Shown here in pieces: positions 1 to 13,800 of a stretch of 64,000 bases of DNA. Position 1 is the first letter of the stretch. Each line of letters starts with the position of its first letter. A program made the translations under genes and the position numbers. The stretch is taken from contig CM074804.1 in the NCBI GenBank assembly GCA_037447605.1, positions 4,847,613 through 4,911,612 on the forward strand. Reading direction: 5' to 3'. This DNA is from Zygnema circumcarinatum. Lineage: Eukaryota > Streptophyta > Zygnematophyceae > Zygnematales > Zygnemataceae. The notes beneath the pieces are model-generated. The model had not been told where the DNA came from, did not search any database, and saw only the letters and a list, made by a program, of their open reading frames with translations.

Positions 1-479
1 GTCCCGCTTCTCCTTCCCGCCCCGTTACGGTCCAGCCTGCACATACATGCCCATCCATGCGCATGCCGTGACACATGCTTCCCAGTTGTCGCGTGACCGA
101 CGGAACTCGTCAGGCGGCCCGCGATCCGCGGAGCCGGGCAGAAGGAATGATGGATGACGAGGTCATTGACGTCATCATGTACGGTCAGAAGGCCGACGTC
201 CGTCCGTCCGCGCCGTCGCTGTCCGTCGTCACCCGTTGCTCAGCCGCATACGCCAAAACTACCCGCTCGGGGCACCAGCTGGCAAAGCGTACGGAATGCC
301 TTCTGTCGGCCTGCACATATTGGTGCAAAGTCTTCTAGTCGTCACGTGTCACCTCGCCACGTCAGCGCGATCTGTGGGCGGCCGCTGATTGGCCCCCGGG
401 TTCCAGCCCGGGCCCGCAGACTGCGGAAGCGCCCTAAAATGAAATTTGAGATCTTCAAAATAATAATAATTATGGAGAC

Positions 480-575
480 TGCTATTTTCACACCTTTTTG
501 TCTAGATACACACCTTTTCTCGCCGGGCAGATTTTATTTTAGAAATAAAAGGGTTAAAAACCCACTTTATTTTGA
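480..575. mobile_element. Partial copy of the inverted-repeat element
   Basis: The left-end pattern (ACACCTTTTTGTCTAGATAC, then ACACC-TTTT-CGCCGG) and the AGATTTTATTTTAG interior match the element at 43384-43513; the right end is missing. Confidence 0.65.
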
Positions 576-624
576 GTGCGTCGGCCCCACCCCCTTACAA
601 GGAGTTCGCGGAGGTCAGGGAGGG

Positions 625-740
625 AAAAAATGGTATTGAACTCACGATGTCGATGCCATCAAATGTACATGGACAAAAGCAGCATGGGGAACCACGAGAG
701 ATTGGTCGCAAAGGACCTAAGCACGAAAGAAAGAAGCTAG
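625..740. repeat. Dispersed 72-bp block, copy 1, with 3' extension
   Basis: The first 72 bases match 22116-22188; the part after the ggaaccac core (to about 740) instead continues in similarity with 10504-10590. Together the three copies outline a repeat of at least about 115 bp. Confidence 0.8.
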
Positions 741-1479
741 GAGCGGAAAACTACGCCTAGGCGCAACAACGCTTCAAGCCCTCCCTAAAAGCAGCCGCGA
801 AGGTCACTGATGTGCGGCACACCGCGCGGAGGGAGGGAAGGAGGGAGGGAGGGAGCGGCGGAAGGCCACCAACACGGTCGCCAACAACCGCGGCTTTCAC
901 GCCGAAGGAGCGGAGAAGCGAGGAGGGCAACGCTGAAGGGCGACGAAAGTACGCTGTCAATAAAAAGTAGCCAAGACTGCCGGAGGAGGGCTTCCTTCCT
1001 TCCGGGGCCGTGCATCTCGAAGGAGCGATGGGCGCACTGGCGAAGGAAGGCATCCAAACGGGTGTGGAAGCAACCAAAAATCTCAATAGCCATAGGAACA
1101 AACTCGTCGGCCGCGTCACGATGGGCACATGGGCCGCATCACGAGCAGCCACGCCTTCATGGGAGTCAGGGAGGGTTTTGCTCCAGCACATTTCTTCGCC
1201 TAATCTTATGCAGAAAATGTTTTTGTTTTCCTTCAAACAAAAACTTGAACAACATGAATGGTGAGCTCATGCAACGCCTGCTGGACAACTCTAGCGGAAG
1301 TTCTAACGATTACCACTCAGCCGGTGTTGCGCATGTTGCTCGCAATGGCTTTCATGGTCCGCAGCAATGTTGGCTTCTCCCAGAGATCGGAATGTCTCTG
1401 GCAATGCTTGCGAAAATAAAATGGGTTTTTAGAGGTTTTAGCCCTCTTTTTTCCAAGATAAAATCTGAATCCGCGAAAA

Positions 1480-1605
1480 AAGGTGTGTATTTAGACAAGA
1501 AAGGTGTGAAGAGAGCATTTTTCGATTTTATCCCTTTATTTCTAAAATAAAATCTGCCCGGCGGGAAAAAGTGTGTATCTAGACAAAAAAGGTGTGAAAC
1601 TAGCA
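1480..1605. mobile_element. Inverted-repeat element copy, opposite orientation
   Basis: It contains two GTGTGTAT-TAGACAA-AAAGGTGTGAA motifs flanking an interior with TAAAATCTGCCCGGCGGG. It is the reverse complement of the pattern at 480-575; the two together bracket about 1 kb. Confidence 0.65.
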
Positions 1606-2062
1606 TAATTATTGTTTTGATAATGTTCGAGGGTCGCCTCGGCGCCGTCCCGTTCTGGCTCCAGATGCCACGTCAGCCATTCCGCGCCTGCCGGCCGCAG
1701 CCCGCCCGCCCGCCCTCACGGGAAGTATCTGTCAAGGGCAGAAGGACGGGCCCTGCAGGCAGGCAGGCAGGGAGAGCGGCCGGGAGGGAGGGAGGGTTGG
1801 AAGGAGGAAGAGAGGGAGGGAGGGCGCGGGAGGCGGCCTGGGTGGTACATGCGGGGAATGTGACCGCCACTCTCGCAGGCAGTCTCTCGACTCTCTCTTT
1901 CCCTCCCGCGCAGCTTTCCAGGGCATGCGCTGCGGGCACTACGCCTGTCCATCGGAATCAGCAGGGACCAGTTGGCGACTGCGGGGACGGTCCCTCTGGC
2001 TGGCAGACGGGTGGGCGTTTACAGCGGTCAACCTGTGGTGTTTCAGGATCTCGTTTTGGAGA

Positions 2063-6051
<3,989 letters not shown>

Positions 6052-7366
6052 GTTATGATGGGCCCTATTGACCAATGAAACTGCAAGCAGTTGAAGGCTA
6101 CTCACGCGAAGCCAGGGGGAAACACAGGCTGTTCTTTGGATCAGCTCGGTTTTGAAGGGGACGGAATCACTCGCCCTCTCTGTACTCTCACACACAGTTC
6201 GGTTGCCGCGGCCCAATGGAGCCTTTCTGAGCTAAAGGAGAATGGCTTGATGACGCGAAGGAAAGGAAGTGTACAGCAGGAAAGCAGGGCAGGGCCCCCT
6301 CTTGAATTGGAACAGACGGTGTCTGCCACCTCTTCCCTCTGCAAGGGGTGGGAGGGAGTTGTGAGAGAGGTGTCCTTGGACATCTGCTGAGATCAAGGTG
6401 AAAGCGTGGCAACTGACCTCCTTGGGGAAGCCCAAGCTGGAACACACAGCTCGACCTCCTTTGCTGATTTATATTTTAGCATTTTGTTATGATTAGTTGT
6501 TGGCATGTCTGGATTTTATGGTCCCGACATCGTTCCACTTGAGAGTGAATGGATCTTTACTCCATCATTCCTTCGACCGCCCTTTTTAGAGGTGTGCTTC
6601 TCATTGTAGTCCCTGAATTGACTGTCCAAATGAACCAGATGGCCCCAACCGGCTACTTTAGCAGGATGGCAGATCTATGATGACCCCTGATTTTCATCGT
6701 TTTGGATTTTCATCGTTTTGTGCTGACTGACTGATGACTTCCGCTCAAGCTTTAATATAGTGTTTCTCACGCTTTAATATAGTGTTTCTCACGCTTTAAT
6801 ATAGTGTTTCTCACAGAATCAACCGCTCTCCATGATCTCATGGTTCAATGGAATGGTTCATGTGACTTCAACTGCGAGATGTCTCGGTCTGCCGGTGAAA
6901 CCACAAAAAAAAAAATGTTTTGCATGAAAAGTCATCATCCCGGCTCTTGTTGCTGATGTTGTTCCTAACCCAACGAAAAGAGCTTTTTTAAAATCCAGTT
7001 TTAAGAGCAAAGCAAGCAGATTAAGAGCGTAATACAAAAACACCTTTTTTACACACATGCCGTGTTTGATTGTCCAGTGAAAAGAACTTCCAGGCTAAGA
7101 AAGGCTTCAACTAACAAGAAAATACGAGTCATGCACAAAAGAACTCGACGGGCCTTTGTTCCAAGACCGTACAAAGAAGCGGCACACGCAACAGTTGGGA
7201 TGAAAGTGCAACCTAACGGCTTTGTGTTGAGAAAAAATTTAGGCTTTCCTTGCAGGGTAGAAGGGCTGCATCTTTTACGTGGACGGTGTGTTCCAACGGC
7301 ATGTAAGCAACAGAAAACTTTTTCAATCTAAGGTATGAACATCTCCCAAGCAAATGAGAAAAGAGT
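6052..7366. other. Convergent 3' intergenic region (CDPK / PRISE reductase)
   Basis: This stretch separates the CDPK stop from the end of the PRISE gene on the other strand and should hold both 3' untranslated regions. No open frame here resembles a known protein. The one distinct structure is a perfect 22-bp triplicate at 6749-6814. Confidence 0.6.
6749..6814. repeat. Three perfect tandem copies of a 22-bp unit
   Basis: The unit begins GCTTTAATATAGTG and ends TTTCTCAC. The copies at 6749-6770, 6771-6792 and 6793-6814 are identical, so the expansion is recent. It lies about 700 bp beyond the CDPK stop. Confidence 0.95.
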
Positions 7367-9683
7367 TTACAGAGTGTACTTCTCCTCCCTTAGCTTTTTG
7401 AACAGATTAAAAAAGCTCTCAAAGCTGTCGTAGGTTTCAGTAAATCCGCGCTCACGACTCTTTGACATGTCGTTATAGGCCTCGAATGGACGACTGAGAT
7501 CTGCATCAGTGTGCCACCAGATCGCAATATCCTCCATCTTGTACGGCTTTAAGCCGTGCTCCTTCACTATCTGATCCCAGACCGGGCCTTTGTCCTTCAT
7601 CCTTTCCTGAGAAGAAATATTAAAATGTTAGAATGTCAGTCCCTTCCCTTGGTTTTTTTTTTTCACACCAAACGCCAAACATCTCTTGAGATTCCATTTT
7701 CTGCCATTTGATTTCAGGGATTCGGCATTCAATCTGCTTGATATGCGAAATTCAGTTTCAAATCCAAACTGAGAAGTGACAATAAACAGCACAAGTACTC
7801 CATCTTTTTGCTGCCGTCCATCTGTTCTAAACATTGGCTTTCACGATAACCGGGTGCCTTCCTCTTTTTAATGTGTCATCACTAAGAGACCCAGAATGAT
7901 CAAAACTCTACTTTCGTTACCTGGAGAGGAGACGGCTCTCCAGGGTACGGTGCTTCTTTCAAGCCATAAAATGCCGCTATTTTCCCCCATAAGTCCTTCC
8001 AGCGAAAGACGTCACAGTTTGTCACATTCTGGAGCCTCCAGTGAACACATTAGTTTCCCAGCAGAAAATGACGAAACTTAAATTAAAAACTGCAACAGCA
8101 AGTAGATAAGATGGAGACTACTACTTAAGGACAGGTCCTCCTCGGGATAAGTCGAAGCTTAAAAAGTGCGTGAGGCTCACATAGGCTTCATTTGCAGCTT
8201 TTGGTTCTGTAGCAGCCCAAATCTCATGTTTAGCGACAATATCTGCATCTGACACATCGTTCCGACCTTCCCATTGTTCCTTCGATCCCGGGAATAAGAG
8301 CGCCTCGCCTGTGTATTTGCAGATGCTCGCATAAACTGCCAAACTTGTGCCGAGGTTCATCAAATTACCTGGCGCAAAACTGCATTTACACGATCAAATC
8401 TTAGCTGTTGTCAGCAAGGCTCTGGCTTAGTAATGGAGGCATACAGGTTTCTCTCTCGACTATCACACACACATCCACGTCCTTCACCTTTCTTAGGTGT
8501 AAATGGCAAATTAACGAGGTCCAGCTTGCAGACTGTTGAAAAAAAACCAACATACCTGTACAATGTCATAATATACCACTATTAGGATACTCACCCTATT
8601 ATGGTAAAGGGGCGATGCACTGTCCAGGTAAAGTTGTGGAGGCCGGAAAAAGAAACGAGGATATCCTCAAGGGTGTAATAGAAGTTGGGGTGTGGCAATC
8701 TCGGCATATCCTCTTTGAATGGAATCTGCACTGGAATTTTTCCATACAGCTCAAAAGGTCCAAGGTAGTGCTTGGTGCCTGTGGTGAGAGCGACATGGCG
8801 AAGACCTGCAGCACGACTTCCAAGGATACCTGGAAAAGAAGAGACACAAGAGCATTGAGAAGTGCATGAAATGAATCGAAAAATTATGAGCTAAGGTCTA
8901 AAGTTGATAGACAGGGCTAAGTAGTAAGGAAAACAAATCCACCGTAGAACACGAGGCACGAAATGAGGCTGTTAATGGAAACCAAAACCTGGCAACTCTG
9001 AATAAAATTGGATTGCACAAGAAAACTTACTCAGCACATTTTTGAACATGGCACCGTTGGCTTCACAATTCTCTTCCTCAGTTCCCTTCATTGTCCACGT
9101 CGCCCAAAAGAGATGTGTGACGCCAATTATTGGGCCCAAATTCACCAAAACATCATCCTCATTCGCTACGTCACATTGAATGTGTGTATAGCGCGGGTCT
9201 ACGGGTTGCATCCATTCTGGGAGTGGCTTTCTCGAAACACCGTAAACCTATAAAAGAATCCAAATTCTCAGCAAAAATACTCAGGAAATGTCATACATTT
9301 GAGAAATCTCCAAAAGCGAGCTCTGCTTGAAGGGCAAGACAACGAATTAATCTTGAATAATTCAGGATTAAGCATAACCACACACTCAATGACCGAATGC
9401 CAACAAACAGCCATAAACAACGAACAATATGCACTAAGACAGTATTATGCACTCAGAAAGCATTGGAAGAACTTGAAAAATGCAACAAGCTGAATAGAAG
9501 AATGATGCAAAAAATGATAAAAATCTTTACCTTCTGCCAATGATTTTTCTCTCCTGCAAGGAGCCGTTTGACCAAATGATTTCCAACTATTCCTGTATCC
9601 CCAACAACGAGGGCGACCGGTCGCTCCTCCGCCGTTCCCTCCAAAGCCTCAGCTTTGGAGACCTTCTTTTCACCGCCGGACAT
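7367..9683 (-). CDS. PRISE-type enone reductase (progesterone 5-beta-reductase / iridoid synthase-like, VEP1 family), 6 exons, 383 aa
   Basis: This is an NADPH-dependent 1,4-enone reductase of the short-chain dehydrogenase superfamily, cytosolic by family knowledge. Exons on the minus strand: 9531-9683, 9031-9247, 8595-8829, 8181-8379, 7921-8028, 7367-7606; all are in phase, and 383 aa matches the usual length of about 390. The Rossmann nucleotide loop is GDTGIVG (28-34). The two catalytic residues of the family are present: Lys143 in TTGTKHY and Tyr175 in NFYYTLED, 32 residues apart as in Arabidopsis VEP1 (Lys146/Tyr178). The physiological substrate cannot be told from sequence; these enzymes reduce varied small enones and 8-oxogeranial-like dialdehydes. 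Four GCCACGT elements lie 277-432 bp upstream of the ATG, suggesting bZIP or ABA/stress control. Confidence 0.94.
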
Positions 9684-9959
9684 GCCTTTCTTTCAAATCC
9701 TGTAAAATAATTTGTAAACACGCAATCGGTTCGGTTTCCAGGAGTAAGACTCTCCAACTCAAACCTTTACCACGCAAGACGCTGTCGTTTCTGAAGCCAC
9801 CAGAACGCTCCCGGTTTTCCAAGGTAGCCTTCCCATCCTTGCCCTCCCTACCCGGTCTCTCCCTCCCCCTCTCGTGCATGCCCACCTTGCGGCGCTCGCT
9901 CCGACCCCAAAGCTCCACAAGCAGAGGCTGCACAAGGAAGCAGGAGCTGCAGGGAACCT

Positions 9960-10115
9960 GCCACGTGGCGAGCGGCGGACATACATGCCTACGGTGGCAG
10001 CAATGCAGAGAAGGTGCCACGTGGCGGTTCGAGCTGCGAGTCTGTACTGTACATGTAAAGCGGACCCTTTGAGCGTGCCACGTCACGACTGGACGATCAC
10101 AGCCTGCCACGTCAG
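9960..10115 (-). promoter_or_regulatory. Cluster of four ACGT (G-box/ABRE-like) elements
   Basis: GCCACGT occurs at 9960, 10016, 10077 and 10106. The first two form the palindrome GCCACGTGGC, which contains both a G-box (CACGTG) and the ABRE core (ACGTGGC); the last two continue as GCCACGTCA. They sit 277-432 bp upstream of the start codon of the minus-strand PRISE gene, a normal place for bZIP binding sites in plants. Function is inferred from motif and position only. Confidence 0.6.
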
Positions 10116-10503
10116 AAGTCGCCAGCGTGGCAGACGAGATAGGCATTCTCCCGCCTCTCTTTAATTTGTATCTCTCTTTGTGAAAACTTATTCCGGAAGC
10201 ATAAAAACAGACCAGCATTGAACTTTACGAAGGTCATCGTGCAATTAAGCAAGGAAAAGAAACAAACGGAATTGCAACGCCACAAAGTTGTTCTGAAAAC
10301 GTAAGGAGTATATATAAAAAAACAAAGAAAACAAATGAGAAGCTAGGGTAAAGAAACAGCAAGAATAGTCTCATTAAAAAAAAAAAAAAATAGAATAAAA
10401 GACAGAACCAAGGGTTCTCGTACTGTTTGAGAAACCAACCATCGAAGTCCTAAATTGATATTTTTTTTCTTAAACAAAAAACTGACATAAAAAAAGGAAG
10501 AGA

Positions 10504-10590
10504 TGCCACGAAATGGACATGGCCAAAACCAACGTGGGAACCACGAGGACCCGGTCACAAAGGACCTAAGGACGAAAGAAAAAGCTTGCA
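10504..10590. repeat. Diverged copy of the dispersed 'catggac/ggaaccac' repeat
   Basis: This stretch shares ggaaccacgag, a gtcacaaaggacctaag-like block and gacgaaagaaa with 668-740 in the same order and spacing, with several mismatches. It appears to be an older copy of the repeat seen at 625-740 and 22116-22188. Confidence 0.6.
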
Positions 10591-10801
10591 AACTGACATG
10601 CTTTACTTCAGGATTAAAACGTCCTTTTCCCAACAGCAGTATATTGGAAAAATGGAAGTGAACTGTTGTGGAGGCGAACAGGGATAATCGAGGGGGATAA
10701 CATAATGACCGAGGAGGTCTTCTTGTAGCTAGCCGCTCCCCGCAGTCCACCGGCCACAAGCAGAGCGTTAAGAACGGAGTTCCATTCCTCCGTGATCTGT
10801 T

Positions 10802-13800
10802 CTACAAATTCGGCAAACTGCTGTGGTGCGCAACAGAGAACTTGGCGATAAAAAAGCCGATGGTGTCACGCGGTCCGCATGGATCAAACCGCTGCACGAG
10901 ATGCTCTTCTCCAGGACGAAGCCACTCACTGAGCATCACCCAACCCCATTCAAGCGGATACAGAGAAAGCTTCAGCATTGGGCACTTCTCAAGAAGGACA
11001 AACAGAGGATAAAGAGATTTCTGTTCAACAAAAGTATTATTTACAGCTGTTGAGTTTTGCACAACAAGAATGCTAGAAACACAATGACATGCAATCAAAT
11101 CAGAAATCTACTACCTGCATAAATGGCAGAATTTCGAGAGAGAAACAACAAAGAGCGCCCCCCTGCCCTTTCCATTCATCTTGTTGCTAGCAGGCACAGC
11201 AGGTGATGCCGAATCTCACCGATATCCCGCGCCATCAAATACATCCAAACCTCCAACAAGCCCCGGACCACCTAATCTCGGCGCCTGTACAAGGAGAAAA
11301 TTCATAAGGCAAGGTTGAAGGGCATAGTATGGAAAAACTAAAGTTCGGGCTTCATGAAATTTCTTGACCAACCAAGTTTTTCATAGAAAGGAAAAAAGAC
11401 TATGTTATTCTTATCAGCTTCCAAAATTTCCGGTCAAATTTTGCATTAACAGATGCATCTACCTCTGAGCTTCACCTTCAGCTCATCCAAGACCACTGTG
11501 AGAGACATTGAGCTCATCAGGGAGGTTACAACAACATAGGTCACAGGCTTTCCAACACACATGCCGTTATTTAGCCAACTTATCTGCAGGCATCCAGTAT
11601 TGATGTTCAAAACTGTATGGAGGGTTGTACTGCGACTGTACGTTGGAAGAAAATTGAAGATTACCTGTGGAGCAAGAGACAAAAAGGAGTACTTGTCCAG
11701 AGCATATCGAACCACAGCTTCATTCTCGCCAGGGTTAATGGTGCACCTGCAATAAGCTCCAACAAGTACACGAGTTTGAAACAACACAACATCACAAGCC
11801 GCAAAGATGGTCGCCAAGATATCGCTAATCATGGAGCTACGTTGCATACACTCTCTCTCTCTCTCAGACACACGCATACATCCAGAGATGAGGCAAAATG
11901 AGAATATAGGACAAAACAAATTCGAATGATTCGCTGCAACAATGAAGAATGGACAGAAACTTATGCTAAGCTTAATGTCCTGAGTTCTACAAACATAATC
12001 AAGCAGCCAAAGAATGCTGGTTGCCCAAGCACAAACTGAATCACACTTACGTGGAGTAAACAAGAGTGCCACCCGGCTTAACCAGAAGCACTGCCTGGTC
12101 TAACAGCCTCCTCTGATACACACCATGCTTCCGCAAATCCTCCATAGTGGCCTGCATCCAACAACTTCAATCACGGCATCCTTATACTTTCCACTGACGA
12201 GGCCAAATTATCAATCCTCACAACCACATTGCTACTAGTAAAGGACAAATGTCTGTCGATAGAACCTCCTTGTCGTTCTGCTATTACAAGTACAGAAACT
12301 CTTCATTCATTATTAATCTTAAATCACTACTAAATGGGTTAAAACAAACAAATTATTCCTGAACTAAAATAGGACGTGACTGTAATCGGGCATAGCTCAG
12401 ATACAAGCGGATGGGAGTTAAGGCTCCGAGAAGCACCTCTGCTGCGAATAGTCTAGGCCGTAGGCCCAGTGAAGAACATGGCGCATCCAAGAGCACCCTG
12501 TCAAAGCTGCGAGGAGGGAATTCTCGAACTCCGTTTTGAACCTCCTCACTTGACTTTGGGCCATTTTGTGACCGCCGTTTCTTCTTCCTTTCAACTGCTT
12601 TGCTTTTGTATATGCAATTCAAAACCGCAGAGTCACCTGCTATGCTAGAGGCTGCATGCTGTGTGGTGGAAGGAGAAGTGGAAGAGTCGCAGTCGCAAGC
12701 AGACGATCGGGAGTGGATGTCACAATCAGTTCTCCAAGGCGAATTGGACGATGGCTGCTGCGATGTCGAACTTTGCGGTATTGAAGTTGATGGTGAAGGT
12801 GCTTCTAATAGATTCAATGGACACATGGAGACAGATGGTGATGCTGGCATGAGCGTGGTAAACATCATACATCAAACAACAGGTTTTACGTATGACTTCA
12901 TTCTTCCAAGGATATTTGGAGAGCTGCTGCACGGCAGCTTCCCTAAGCAGGAAACGTCTTGCTCACCTTCCTCAAGTCCTGATGACTCATCGCAAGGTAT
13001 CGACGCAACTTCTCCACGATCCAACTTGTCAGCCCCACTTGCCGAGGGTGTTGATGCCCATCTGGAATTTAGCACAGCCTTGAGACTATTCATCTTCATG
13101 GCCTTAATACAGGTGAGCCCCATTTCTTGTGCAAGCTGCACAATTTCCCTGACCTGCAAACCATACAACAAAAGATACATTGACCATGATCGCTTGAATA
13201 GCAGCCCAAGCATTGGTACCCAAATCTGTAAAACTCCCCAAGTGCGTCTGGAAAGCCATGTCTTTAGATCTCCCCCCCATGCAATGGCGAGGAGGAAAAG
13301 GAACAACAGGCCCTTATAAACGACGTCTGAGAGATTTTTGTAAGTTTCCCACATGTGCTTAGTTTTCAAGTATAAGCGTATTTCTACAGCCAGAACTACA
13401 CCTTGCTGTGTGACCTATCGAGGGCCACAACCTCCCCTTGAGCTTTCATGAGTATGGCTATGGCGGTGGCCTTGCCACCTGGCGCGGCGCACATGTCCAG
13501 GATACGCTCTCCGGGCTTCGGATCTGCATCTCCTCAGCACCCTGTTTTAGTGGCATGCACCCTCAACCCATAGCCCGATCGATGATGCAGACTGCACAAG
13601 GTCACACTCTATATGCACTCCTGAGAGCCAAATTTCAGAAATCCTGCTTTAACGTAGACAAATGTCACTAATTTGGCATTCCTGTAACAGACTGAACAAT
13701 CATTAATGGACTTCACGTAAGTTTAGCTGCGTCTCTTGTCACATCAGCAAGCAACATGTAAAGAGTCGGACCTCCAAACATACAATCTGTATGCATGAGT

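Larger units (their letters stand above)
1..2062. other. Repeat-rich region upstream of the CDPK gene
   Basis: I see no convincing gene in this stretch. It holds a G-box (CACGTG at 343-348) and a GCCACGTCAG element at 356-365, a half copy of an inverted-repeat element near 480-575, a 72-bp dispersed block at 625-740, GA-rich microsatellites (827-862 and about 1780-1830) and a second inverted-repeat element copy at about 1480-1605 in the opposite orientation. The short open frames here have the biased composition of these repeats and match no family I know. The CDPK promoter and 5' leader should lie in the last few hundred bases, but no TATA element stands out. Confidence 0.6.
9684..10801. other. 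Intergenic region: PRISE promoter and NSUN6-like 3' flank
   Basis: Both neighbours are on the minus strand, so this holds the promoter of the PRISE gene (near 9684-10250) and the 3' end of the NSUN6-like gene (near 10801). It contains an ACGT-element cluster at 9960-10115 and a diverged copy of a dispersed repeat at 10504-10590. Open frames across 9670-10218 and 10343-10759 match no family, and their composition follows the local GC- or AT-rich DNA. Confidence 0.55.

Noticed and set aside
9670-10218. A 182-codon minus-strand frame over the PRISE start region.
   Set aside because: Its composition follows GC-rich promoter DNA, it overlaps the PRISE start in another frame, and it contains the ACGT element cluster.
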